From Macrosoma leucophasiata (Eukaryota; Arthropoda; Insecta; Lepidoptera; Hedylidae): a stretch of DNA of 64,000 nucleotides. Position numbers and translations under genes: made by a program. Under the pieces are notes generated by a model, which had not been told where the DNA came from, made no database searches, and saw only the letters and a list, made by a program, of their open reading frames with translations. The stretch is from contig JAWQUS010000008.1 of the NCBI GenBank assembly GCA_036365455.1, positions 15,855,501 to 15,919,500 on the forward strand. The letters are read 5' to 3'. Below are positions 1 to 10,800 of the stretch, one piece after another (the first letter of the stretch is position 1; each line of letters begins with the position of its first letter).

Positions 1-2
1 AG

Positions 3-875
3 GATATGGTGGCGGTCGACAGTGGACTCACCACTCTCTCTTTGGCTAAACAGAACTGGCGCAAACCTGAGGTACTCACGACCAGCGACCGCAGGAGTGT
101 GTGGCAGGGCAAGGAGCTACATGGACGTTTTTACCGGGCCCTACACAGGCCTGACGTAGACACTTTAGCATCCGTGGCCTGGCTACGATTCGGTGACCTA
201 TTTGGGGAAACCGAAGGTTTTGTTTGTGCAATAATGGACGAAGTGGTAATGACCAACAACTACCGGAAGTTTATCCTGAAGGATGGCACGGTCGACATAT
301 GTCGGGCATGCCACCGACCGGGTGAATCAATCAGGCATATTGTGTCCGGCTGTTCTAGTCTTGCCAACGGCGAATATCTGCACAGACACAACCAAGTGGC
401 CAGGATTATCCATCAGCAACTTGCCTTGCGATACAGTCTTGTGGCCGTGGAGGTGCCATACTACAGGTATGTGCCCGACCCAGTTCTGGAAAACGACCAT
501 GCCACAATGTATTGGGACCGGTCTATCATCACTGACAGGACTATTGTAGCCAATAAGCCTGATATAGTGGTGATAGACCGCTCGGAGCGCCGCGCAATGA
601 TTATCGATGTCACCGTCCCTCATGATGGGAATCTCGTGAAGGCCGAGAAAGTCAAGGAACTTAAATATCTTGATCTGGCTCACGAGATTGTCGCCATGTG
701 GGACGTAGATTCGGCCATCATTGTGCCGATAGTCGTTACGGTCAACGGACTTATAGCAAAGAGCCTCGACCAACACCTCAAGAGACTCAAGCTAGGAAGT
801 TGGGTCAAGGGTCTGATGCAGAAGGCGGTACTCCTCGGCACGGCACGTATAGTGAGGAGGTTCCTGTCTCTGTGA
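3..875 (+). CDS. Non-LTR retrotransposon ORF, C-terminal part with zinc knuckle and restriction-like endonuclease (partial)
   Basis: The frame is open from the left edge of the window and ends at a TGA, so only the C-terminal ~290 residues are present. Counting from the ATG at base 6, a C-x2-C-x8-H-x4-C knuckle lies at residues 99-116. A Pro-Asp pair at 185-186 is followed 15 residues later by Asp201 inside a hydrophobic strand, then by lysines. This CCHC plus PD-x-D order is the C-terminal layout of early-branching LINEs such as the R2, R4/Dong and NeSL groups, which nick a specific target with a restriction-like enzyme. The reverse transcriptase itself would lie upstream of the window. The frame has no internal stop, so the copy may be young. 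The exact clade is inference; I cannot separate R2 from R4-like by eye. Confidence 0.75.
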   Translation, partial: DMVAVDSGLTTLSLAKQNWRKPEVLTTSDRRSVWQGKELHGRFYRALHRPDVDTLASVAWLRFGDLFGETEGFVCAIMDEVVMTNNYRKFILKDGTVDICRACHRPGESIRHIVSGCSSLANGEYLHRHNQVARIIHQQLALRYSLVAVEVPYYRYVPDPVLENDHATMYWDRSIITDRTIVANKPDIVVIDRSERRAMIIDVTVPHDGNLVKAEKVKELKYLDLAHEIVAMWDVDSAIIVPIVVTVNGLIAKSLDQHLKRLKLGSWVKGLMQKAVLLGTARIVRRFLSL

Positions 876-1450
876 CCCTAATCATCGACGGCTTGGAGCC
901 TGTTCCCGCTGCCGGTGGCACACTATTTTTTATTTTTTTATATATATTTGTGCTTTGTTATTATTATCTTTTATTATTATATATGTAAAAAAATAATTAA
1001 TATGGATTATTAATAAATGAGTGATATAATATAATATATAATAATGTATTTATTTGCTTATTACAGTTTACAATTATACAGTAAACACAGTTGTACATAA
1101 GATAGCGTTAATGCATATTTCGTCAATTTCATGTGTGTTGCAACTAGAACTTTTGCTAAGTTATGGAATAACTTGTATTAAAAGCGCTAGTCCCAACCCT
1201 TGATCCAAGACACATATTGTTGCAATTATACAGACATACAATGGCGAGCGTAGACTGCGGCGATCTATGGTTTGTGAACAATGAAAAATATGTATAAAAA
1301 TAAAAATCCAGAACAAATTAATCAGAATTAAGTACTTTCTTGAGTTCCTTTTGAAAACAAAAAAAGAGTAGGTACCTAATTATACAAAGAAAAATGAAAA
1401 AGGTATAACTAAAAATAAACAGGGCTTAGCTAAATTTGAGTAAAACAATG
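876..1450 (+). other. AT-rich 3' tail of the preceding retrotransposon and non-coding DNA
   Basis: After the stop the sequence is GC-balanced for ~50 bases, then becomes T-rich and TTATTA-rich to about 1010. That is plausibly the 3' UTR and end of the element. No gene is seen after that. Confidence 0.4.
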
Positions 1451-1475
1451 CGTGCGTGTGTGTATGTGTGTGTGT

Positions 1476-1526
<51 letters not shown>

Positions 1527-1530
1527 CGTA
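1451..1530 (+). repeat. GT-dinucleotide microsatellite
   Basis: About 80 bases of nearly pure GT repeat, with a few TATG and TGCG interruptions at both ends. Confidence 0.95.
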
Positions 1531-3138
1531 ATACTTTTTATATTTCTCAAATGAATTAATTAATAAAAACGATTTTTCAAGCTCTCCTATTTCTTAAACC
1601 TTATCTAGCGACAGCACATGCAATGGGTCGCATTAGAAAACAAAACTTGCTTACTTTACTCGACTCTTAAAATATTCAATTTTTCTACTTTGTCGGCATG
1701 TCTAACATGTATATTATTCATTCCGAATTCTTTTTTAGTTTAATTAAACAGGTTTACAATAAAAGTACAATTGCTATTTTTACAGTAAAATAGACGAAAT
1801 GTGTTAAATTACAAACGGATGATGCAGCTTTTATTCCTCTAACAGTAGGAACAAACATTTGTTCGAGTGGGCAAATGTAGGAATATATGACTTGCGTTTA
1901 TATGTTGTGTATATTTGCTTACGTTCGCGTCTGAGATAACAGAATTCACTAATCTAAGGTAAGCATGTACTCGAACGTTTTCACGCATCTGGCAAAATTA
2001 TATCAAGGACGAATGGGAGACACGTTAATATCTGAAATTACTATTTTGGGTAATAAGTATTTCGAATCAAATTAATAAATACGTATTTATTAATTTGATT
2101 CGAAATTAGCAAATACGGAATTAGCAAATGGAGGTCGGTGAACAATTGAACGAAATAAAAAAAAAATAGGTCATTAATAACATTACGAAATTTAAAACAT
2201 TGGGACTGTAACTTATTTTTTGCATAATAAAGCCTATTTTAACCTAAATTTTAATCTTTCTTTTTCAACTGAACAGTTTTATCGATTTATTTACTACTAG
2301 TTGCCAAAACCAACCAAGATTTAAATTTACAAAATTTCATACACATGTCCAACTCGTGGCCTTTTTAATAAATAAGTATCATTGAATCGACCGTCTTTAT
2401 GGTCAATTCAAGGATTTTAACATTGTATAGACAAGATGCTTGTGTCCACTTGAGACGAATGCAGTTAACGTCTGAAACGCCTTCCTGGATAAGCGGAATT
2501 TCCCAGCTGCTATTCCACTAGAGAGAAGATTATACGATTTCTGTTTGATGTGGAGTGGACTAGAAACATCTCTTGAGCCCAAAGCACTTTCTATTTAAAA
2601 AAATATGTTATATTTCTTGCTAGCTTTTACATTTCATGTTATTTACTTCATAAATAAATAGTTATGTTTGTTGGTCAACTCTGATTCTCAGAAAGACTAT
2701 AATAGACATACAGTCTTACAAACTATGCAGTGCAAACGAGAAATAGTGACATAGCCTTAGTGGTCTTAGTTATGTAATATACATAAGTGTACCTATATCA
2801 AATAGATATACATACGTATATTACATAGCTAAGTAAAGGATAGTCCGATCAAAACATCTAGGGTGATTAAACTGGTTACTAAATTTCTTTGTGACCTATC
2901 AGAATATAAGCGTTGCATCATTTGCTGCAACAAATAGCTGTGATGAGCCTGATGAGTGTCGTATTTATTGGCTTCGCGTGGCACTAAGATAATTAATATT
3001 TTTCTTTCTTTCTCACTAGTCGTGGAGTGTAACATTTTTGGGTCACCATGGTCTATCCAAATTAGGTTCAGAACTATGGTATTCCGGTTATATGGTAATG
3101 TAATGACTATGTTATTTATTATCACTAAAACAATTTAG
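1531..3138. other. Non-coding AT-rich DNA
   Basis: No coding region or repeat family recognised apart from the palindrome at 2059-2106. Confidence 0.5.
2059..2106. repeat. Perfect 48-bp palindrome
   Basis: Two 24-base arms meet with no spacer at ACGT (2081-2084). Every base pairs. The sequence is AT-rich and contains TTCGAA near each end. The next bases outside the arms no longer pair. Confidence 0.9.
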
Positions 3139-3600
3139 GCCTAAGGATAACGCATTATCGGAGGTAGGCACATGGTGCGAAGTGGGATGTGTACGAGGGT
3201 TATAGAGCTGGTGGATCCCGCTGTTGCAAGAACTGGGGCAGACACACGCTGTCGTTAGCCGTGTAGCCTGGGCCAGAAAGTTCACTGTCAACGATGGAGC
3301 ATCAGATGGAGGCACTTCGGCTGATGGAATCCTGGAATAGTAGATAGATCTTATACATTGCTTATCGTTCCATACTACACTGGCAGGCACTGCCGCGCAT
3401 TCAAGTGTAGTTATACGTGTTTGCCAGTTGGCAAGGATCCATATTATTCGCTGAGGGGAACTTGTGGAGCTTGAAATAAATATAGCTATAGAAATACAGT
3501 GTATACTAGTTCGGGAATCTATGGATTCAATATTAACCATTGTAAAAATGTTTTTGTCAATAAATGATTATATTATTATTATTTATTATAGCTTTAACAA
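3139..3600 (+). other. Block of higher GC ending in an ATT-rich tail, possible LINE 3' end
   Basis: This block is less AT-rich than its surroundings and ends with AATAAATG followed by repeated ATT near 3570-3590. That ending is common for arthropod LINE 3' ends. No domain is recognisable in any frame, so the class is a guess. It could equally be an old unrelated exon or other unique DNA. Confidence 0.25.
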
Positions 3601-4335
3601 AAAAAATGATGTTTTCAGTTCAATAATGCCGAAACAAATTCACAGACTATTGGTGAGTATTGTCTCACTGTTTTTTTCTAAATAACTTCTACTGGAAGTT
3701 AGATAAAGAATAGATATATATATATTATTTAACCTCGCTTTGCTTCCAAGTTCTCATAATGAGTCGCTTGAAAGCCTTTGAAATAATTCTGCTTATTTCG
3801 ACATTGCAAGACAAACAAAAACCACTAGAACGTAACAACAACGACTGACAATAAGATAAACATCCATTAGTATGTTTTGTAGATGCTGTCAGTTGTTATG
3901 TTATCTTTTTGTTGCAAATAAATGAGGTTGGGAACATTTTCAGGAGCTCTTTTTGCTTGTAAAGTAATACCAATTTGAGAGTTCACTTTGGTGCAATAAT
4001 ATTGTGTTTCTAAAATTCTGCCCGCGGCATCAGCTGCGTTATTATTAACCGAGTTCAAAAAAAGAGGAAGTTATATGTTCGACTGCTTGGTTTTTTTATG
4101 TATGTTCACTGATTGAAACCTTCAAAAATTGTATGTCCATGAAAGATTTTAATTATATTTTAACCGAGTTCAGAAAAGGAAGAAGTTCAATGCATGATAG
4201 TATGTATGTTATAGAAGTGTAACTATAATTTTAAATCGGTTTCCTGTTATTGAAATTTTTGGTGGTGGGTTCCAAGAGTCGATATTTTTTTTAAAGTTTT
4301 ATATTAATAAAAAGTTTCATCTATGCAAATATTCA

Positions 4336-4437
4336 CCAACCCGCATTGGAGCAGCGAGGCCTCCCCCCAAAAAGGGAAGAGACTCGTGCCCAGCTGTGGG
4401 ACGACGTCAAGGGTTGCCGTTATTATGATTATTATAT
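4336..4437 (+). mobile_element. LINE 3' fragment (ACCCGCATTGG / CCCAGC tail type)
   Basis: It carries the sequence for Pro-Thr-Arg-Ile-Gly-Ala, then a GTGCCCAGCTGTGGGACG stretch and a TTATTATGATTATT tail. The same head recurs at 52117. This is the usual 3' end of an abundant lepidopteran LINE. Confidence 0.55.
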
Positions 4438-4508
4438 GCGAATGTACATCATTTGCTCTTGACGTATGCAAGTTTTCATCAAAGTACGTAGAGTGACGAA
4501 CTATATAT

Positions 4509-4758
4509 AGTACTCAACAATTAATATTGCACATCGAGCCTGCGAAAGAGACGATCGGCTCGTTTCGACTTCGTAGAGCGTGATCTCTGTTGCCCACTGC
4601 CTACGTAACCACTGACAGTCCGGTATTGGTCAAAATTTGATCAAAATGGTCGCAAAACGTCAAATAAGTACGGTGCGAAAGAGATAACGCTCTACAGACC
4701 CGAAATAAGCCGAAGTCTCCTTCTTAGGTTCAATGTGCAATATTTATTGTTGAGTACT
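4509..4758. mobile_element. MITE with ~80-bp terminal inverted repeats
   Basis: The element starts AGTACTCAACAA and ends TTGTTGAGTACT. The inverted similarity continues inward for about 80 bases, through GCACATCGAGCCT and TAGAGCG...ATCTCT motifs, around a core containing CAAAATTTGATCAAAATGG. No coding capacity. Other pieces lie at 4911, 6831 and 19699. The target duplication cannot be fixed because the flanks are TA-rich. Confidence 0.75.
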
Positions 4759-4910
4759 GTAACATACATTGACTCTAGTGTGGTTGTAATTCAAAAATTC
4801 AATTCAGATTGGAATGGTAATATGGACGTGGCAGGCGCGCCACAAGCGTGATTTGATAATTTGGCCAATTTATTTGCTCACCACTCGTAGTTGTGTATAG
4901 AATAGTTTGG

Positions 4911-4972
4911 AGCAGAAATGAGTCGAAATCTTTCTTAAGGTCGATATGCAATATATCTTGCTGAGGACTGTA
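4911..4972. mobile_element. Solo terminal repeat of the 4509-type MITE
   Basis: Degenerate match to the right terminus of the neighbouring MITE (GTCGAAATC, CTTAAGGTCGATATGCAATAT, CTGAGGACTGT). No partner terminus is seen. Confidence 0.5.
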
Positions 4973-5125
4973 CCGTAGAAATGTGGATGACTTATGTATA
5001 GACATCAAATTCATATGCATTAGGGCAGCATAGTGTTTAACGATCCCGTTCATACAATATTCGTTCTTGATACTATTACCTATTAAGCCTGAGTTGCACC
5101 AAGATATTTGTTAAAGTTATTGTAA

Positions 5126-5184
<59 letters not shown>

Positions 5185-5422
5185 CAATTGCTGTTCGTTA
5201 GTTTCGCTAAAACTCGAGAAGGGCTCAACTGATTTGGCTAATGTTGGTTTTGAATGATTTTTGGAAGTCCAGGAAAGTTTTAAGAGGTAAAAAAATATGA
5301 AGATATTGAAGGGAAACAGTAAAAACCACAATATTATTTTCCCATACAAATACTCCGTATCTATCAAACCTTTGACACATTATTTCATTCTGAGCCAATA
5401 CGATGTTTACCGGGTCAGCTAG
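5126..5422 (+). mobile_element. Non-autonomous Helitron, type H2, with TA microsatellite
   Basis: The element begins with TC after an A and ends CTAG before a T, with no target duplication, which is how Helitrons insert. A TA repeat of ~50 bases (5130-5179) sits near the 5' end, followed by the AATTGCTGTTCGTTAG segment shared with copies at 30634, 32866 and 33137. In related copies the GGCAA...TTGCC pair before the CTAG can form a small hairpin. No coding capacity. Confidence 0.65.
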
Positions 5423-5423
5423 T

Positions 5424-6830
5424 TTTTAATAATAATTAAATTATTATTAAATTAGAGAAGGATGTGAAATGTTACAATAACTTAACTTCAAACCAGGCTA
5501 AGAAGAATGCTCACCATTTAACTGCATCCAAATGTGGACTAGGTCAGCGCGGTGAACTGTGACATTATATCGCATCATATTGATTTGCGAGATTTATAGA
5601 CTGATTGTTGATGACCACGATTCACTAGTTGTCTAATAAAATCTTAAAGATACGTTTTATTTTAATAAGTACGTAACTCTTAAACTATCCTTATGTGGAC
5701 AAACCAACGGTCAAAATGCAGATGCATTCCCACACCTGGGTACTTACCTATAGTACCTAATTACGGGGCAGGTGAAACAACTTAAGCATATTTTATGTAA
5801 TCCTTAAAAAACTATGTAATTTAGGTACTATGTAATCCTGTTAAACTTAAGCAATGGTGAAAATGGGAGCCAATTTCAATATTATGACGTATCATAATTA
5901 ATCACACAATCACATCGTGATGTGGTTGATAAGAAATAGAAATAGAAATAGAAATAGAAAATATTTTTATTTCGAATAGATCTTTACAGATACTTTCAAA
6001 ACGTCAATAAATTATAAACTACCTAGAGCGAATAACCATTACATATAGTAAAAGCAAAATCATATATTAATAGTAAATTAAAAATTAAAATTTAAACTAT
6101 TTGGTTAAAACATAATAATCATAAAATTTTTCAATTCCTTCAATGATAATAAATGAAGAAAAAGAAAAACTTATTCGTCAAGATCAATGTTATTCACTTA
6201 GCAGAGTTCCAAGTGCAGTCACTACTGAGAAGAACTCCGCTACCCAACAAACTCAGTAAGAGCTCTTTTAAATGAGAGCTTAAATCTAGTACAGATTATC
6301 GTGAAAAATCAAATAATGTCAACGTTGTCAACCATTTTTTTTTGCAAAATATAAGATGCCTCTAATAACGTTGCAATTTTTTTACATGCATACTTCTTCT
6401 GACTATAACCAACACGTAAAAAAACAAATCCAATTTGGTGCAGTCGTTTAAATCCAAAGTCAATTCCAAGGTTTCTTGGGGTGACATGGTCGAAAATGAC
6501 ATCTTTGATCTATGATTGCGAACATAATTATTTTTCCAAATTGTGATCTGTACGTCCCTAGCTCCACTTGCTGTTAAAGCGAAACAAAAGATTAATAAAT
6601 TAAAACTTTACCGTCGATAACAATAGTTGAGAACTCTGGCAAACTTCTTTTCAATGTACCGAACTATATCTAATTATACAACGGAACTGGCATTACTACG
6701 AAATCGCTGCCATATTAATTACCGCCTTATTGTTCCCAGAATAAAGCAAACGAGGTAGCTTCAATACCTGCAAAGACTTAAACAATTTTTCTTTTATCAT
6801 AAGCCTCATTTAGCTCGAGCGAGTAAAAAC
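5424..6830. other. Non-coding upstream DNA with a short GAAATA microsatellite
   Basis: A run of about five AGAAAT units lies at 5931-5960. A short antisense match to family A (AATGCAGATGC) lies near 5713-5740. No gene or promoter is recognisable. Confidence 0.5.
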
Positions 6831-6912
6831 CTCTAAACGCTCTACGAAGTCGAAAATAATCGATTGCCTCTTTCACAGGCTCGATGTGTAGGTTATATTT
6901 CTTGTTGGGTAC
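6831..6912. mobile_element. Solo terminal repeat of the 4509-type MITE
   Basis: Shares CGCTCTACGAAGTCGA, CAGGCTCGATGTG and CTTGTTGGGTAC with the MITE right end. Its outer end runs directly into the perfect hairpin at 6909. Confidence 0.55.
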
Positions 6913-6960
6913 CTTTGCACACACACAATACATACATGTATTGTGTGTGTGCAAAGGTAC
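6909..6960. repeat. Perfect hairpin, 24-bp arms, 4-base loop
   Basis: Arms 6909-6932 and 6937-6960 are exact reverse complements and include a CA/GT run. They begin with the outermost bases of a MITE terminus. Confidence 0.95.
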
Positions 6961-7200
6961 TCACGATGTAAGTGTGGGGGGCTACCAGTAGTATTTTATG
7001 CCATTTTGATGTTAGCCTTGATAATATCTGCCATAAGTTAGGTGCAAGTTGGGTGCTTTCCCCTTTTCAATTAAAATTCTAGATGAGCCTCTTCCTTCTT
7101 AACCTACCCTTCTAATAATCAATAATTTAGAATAATGTGTCCTCGACCAACAATCATACAGTTCACGAGGACGATAAATAAATACTGCAGCCTATAAACA

Positions 7201-7516
7201 TCTATACATATAGATACAATTGGAGTGTCTGTTTGCAATATAAAAATAACAGCTTTTTACTAAATGCAAATGTATGTATACTCGGTACATATACCAAAAC
7301 AACATTTTTTACGATTTTTATCTGTCTGTCTGTCTGTTTGGCGAGGCTAATCTTAGGAACGGCTGGACTGATTTTGACGGGACTTTCACTGGCAGATAGC
7401 TGATGTAATAAGGAGTAACTTAGGCTACTTTTATACTAGCTGCGCCCACGACTTCGTCCGGGTAGATACTGAACAATCAGAAATTCTCACGCGGGCGAAG
7501 TCGCGGGCACAGCTAG
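7201..7516 (+). mobile_element. Non-autonomous Helitron, type H1 (GTCT microsatellite, Lep1-like)
   Basis: Starts TCTATAC after an A and ends CAGCTAG before a T, with no target duplication. A CTGT microsatellite lies at 7322-7338. The 3' end is a long imperfect hairpin: ACTAGCTGCGCCCACGACTT (from 7436) pairs with the last ~26 bases. These are Helitron hallmarks, and the microsatellite recalls the Lep1 Helitrons of Lepidoptera. The same element lies inverted at 33812-34175. Confidence 0.75.
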
Positions 7517-7530
7517 TCTAAATATAATAA

Positions 7531-7709
7531 TTAGCGACTCATCCCAGCTTCGCACGGGTGCAATTAATGTGATATAGCCTATGTCAGTGAAAATGCAGCT
7601 TTCTAATGGCTAAATAATGTTTGAAATAGGTCCCGTAGGTTTTTGTGTGAAAACGTTACATACATCCAAAAACAAAAATGTCTCCTCTTTACAATACTAA
7701 GTATAAATA
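7531..7709 (-). mobile_element. Non-autonomous Helitron, type H3, decayed ends
   Basis: The CAGCTTCGCACGGGTGCAAT end followed by an AAAACGTTACA segment matches the H3 copies at 12291, 12471, 47160 and 59410. The terminal CTAG has become TTAG. It ends ~45 bases before the dipeptidase start codon. Confidence 0.6.
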
Positions 7710-7753
7710 ATACGAACTTCTTGCTAAATTAAATTTAATTGTTCGCAGTGAGA

Positions 7754-7890
7754 ATGAGAAACCAATATGGACGGCGTGCCATAGTGTGCGTGCTATTGGC
7801 CGTCATAGCCGTTGTGGCAGCCGCCTCCTACGATCGGGAGCGTCTGGAAATTGCCAAGCAAATCCTCGAAGAAGTACCACTTACTGATGG
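7754..7890 (+). CDS. DPEP1-like: Dipeptidase coding exon 1 (signal peptide)
   Basis: Encodes residues 1-45 plus two bases of Gly46. The start has A at -3 (AGAATGA). A hydrophobic run from Ala9 to Ala24 follows a basic start, so this is a secretory signal. The exon ends GATGG before GTAAGT. TTGTTCGCAG at 7739-7748 looks like a 3' splice site, so a non-coding exon probably lies upstream; I could not identify it. Confidence 0.93.
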
Positions 7891-10800
7891 GTAAGTTCTT
7901 TTAAGATAATTTTACAGATAAATTTGATGTTTCTGTATTTGTTGTGTGTGTACAATGACACCCACGATACAGGTTTATATCTAGGGTGTGTAAACGTATT
8001 AAGCGTATTATAAAAGAATATTATTATTTGTACTTTAAGAATATGTGTAATCTTGAAGTTGTCCTGACACGTGAAATTGACCCTGAGTATTTAAATCGTG
8101 GACTTGTTTCACTCGTAAAACAAAAGGTAGTCAAGGTTTATCACTCCAGCCAAAAGACGTCCACTGCTGCTCTTAATGATATTTTGTTTAATCTAGCACA
8201 GAAATAACAGCAAACTATTTATCAGTGTGGTCTAAGAGTACGAAATAGTGATCAAATTCGTGGTTTGAATAGTATTTGTATCACAAAAATCAAAGTCGCT
8301 AAGTATAAAGCGATAAAAAAATAAAATGATTGTCAAATAAAGTAGTAAAATATCTGGTTAACTGTTTGCTTTCAGTAAATCCGTGGTTCCGAAAATATGA
8401 ACACATACTTTGCCCGCCGCAGTTGTGGCTGGTAACCGGCACTGGTTCAAAATTATGACTGAATAACCTCGCGGTGATAAATACGTCATTTCAGTTTATT
8501 TCCGTCGTTTAAGGAGCTATAGTGTCAAAGTATAAACGTAAATAATATCAATGGTATTAAGTATACATTTTTATCTTTTGCTAATAATTTTTGAAGATTA
8601 ATTTTGCAATATAAACATAGGTACATATGAATTTAGTACCGAACATTTTATTATAATCATATTTTTGGCGAGCTGTTATATATTATTCAAGGCGCTATGC
8701 CTGACCATAGTGGTACGGGTCATAGTAACGGTGGGCAGGAAGTGCTAAGAATCTCCGGAAGATGGCAGGGTACCACGACACCCGACAACAACTGGCTCTG
8801 GCAAATTACAACGTACGATTGCTGCGGACTGACGAGAAAGTCATGGAATAGCGGATGAATTGAGCAGGTTACGATAGTACACTAAAGGGTTATTTGAAGT
8901 CCGAAGACAGAGGGACTCAATAACCCTCGAGTCTGATAACCTGCTCTTTTTCCGGGAGGGCGAACCCTTCGTGAACAACGTAATGAAAATCGAGAGTTTG
9001 TAGTCGAGAGGCGTACCTTATACTCAGGATAACCAAACGGTATTCGTTGAAGGCCATATAGGTCTACGCACCGTCCTCCGTACACACTGATGATGAGGTA
9101 GAAACTATGTATGAGGATATTTCCAGAGCCATACATAGTTGCAAAACCCGCTACAACGTTTTCATGGGCGATTTCAATGCAAACTTGGCAGTTCGAGGCG
9201 ACCAGAACAGCTGAGAGTGGAGCAATTGGAATGTGGGGGATGGAACACCGGGGACCAGTAATACTCAGCAATACAGTGTTATTGTTGAGCACTACTATTT
9301 TGCGGCATATAGATAAGTTAGTGCGATAGTGCCTACGCCTTCGAATCAATTACTGGCTCTCTACCACTGATATCTTTCTCTAGTTTGCTATTGAGGTGAT
9401 TTCAACTGTATTTCAAATGCAATAGTTGGTTAATTTTGCCTGTATTTTAATGTTCGCGATTATCGCATTTCATCTGGCAGACCGAATCTGTACATAATTC
9501 GCTAACTAGATTTGCTATCCAACTAAAATTAATTAAGGTGGTTTGAATTTAATTTAATCTCATTAATTTTGCATTGAGCGTCAATGTCAACTGGACTGGA
9601 AGGATGGGTGGACGGATAAATAGCTAAACGGACTGTTTAAATTGAATAAAAATGGTATAGCGTGTATTAAAATTTTTCGTAATATAATAAAGATAATATA
9701 AAATTCAAAGTAATAACGAATAAGAGACATATTTCGACGAAAATACGTGTGCATCGTATATAAACGTGATTGTACTTATTTATGTGTTATAATTATCATC
9801 ATTTCAGCCGAAAGACTTCCCCATATGAAGTCCCTCATATATGAAATGTATTTATGTTACACGTTCCACGTGTGTCAATCTTTCAACTCAAATGGGATAG
9901 TACTTTCACAGTACTTTTAATTTGCAAATAGACGGACGCACAAACGTCTTTATAAACACTGTTTTTTTTTCTTTTGAGGTACACTTTGCTAAAAATCCTT
10001 CTTGTACAAAATTCTAGCTACTATATGGTGGTTATTTTATAAGTCAATTGGTTCGTCGCCCAGCAAGATAACAGCAGATAGTATCAAGAACTTCAAACAA
10101 TGATGGCAAAACTCACAGTGACTGTGATACAACTCCAGCCTGTCCATCGATTCAACATCATTGTTCCTTGTTAGACTCTTGACACAGTTCGCATTCGGAC
10201 TGTAAAAACCATTAACATTTGGCGCACCAAACAGACTTGACCGTAACGATTACATTTTTAAATTAATTTCTTTTTTTTTTTAAATTGTTACATAGGCCAA
10301 TTATTCAAATTAGGTAATATTTCTGTGTGTAAGTTGGTAAGACTGCAAAGCTAAAAGGAGTCAATTTTTTAAGGTTATCTTGTTTATGTGACCATATCGC
10401 TATAAAACCGAACCAGTATAAGTTTTCTGTCCATCACAATTTAAGGATTGGACATAATTTAGGAGTTTAATTTTGATATTTTTGAACTGGAATCCTTGAA
10501 AATCACTCGGAAATATCATATAACTGTAACACGACACCTGTCAAGCAACAAATATTATTTGCGCGTGCGCATCGGGTCGTTTACGTCCGGCCTCTGTTAG
10601 ACGTTCATTTATTTAGTAACGCTCCTCAAATTAAGATACGGTATCTACTGACGTAATTAGTATTGGGGTTCATCACTGAATCTTCACCACCAAAAGCTTG
10701 TTTAATGCTAGAAGATCAAGCAAATTTTAAGTAATATTTTTGTTACAGGCACAACGACTTACCGTGGAATATCCGCAAGTTTCTCCGCAACCAAATAAAT

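Noticed and set aside
3112..3540. 142-codon open frame on the - strand
   Set aside because: Low-complexity Ser/Thr/Ile-rich translation with no family signature; the block looks like a repeat 3' end.
7986..8207. 73-codon open frame just after exon 1
   Set aside because: No known motif; its end overlaps an antisense LINE-tail signature (GACGTCCACTGCTG).
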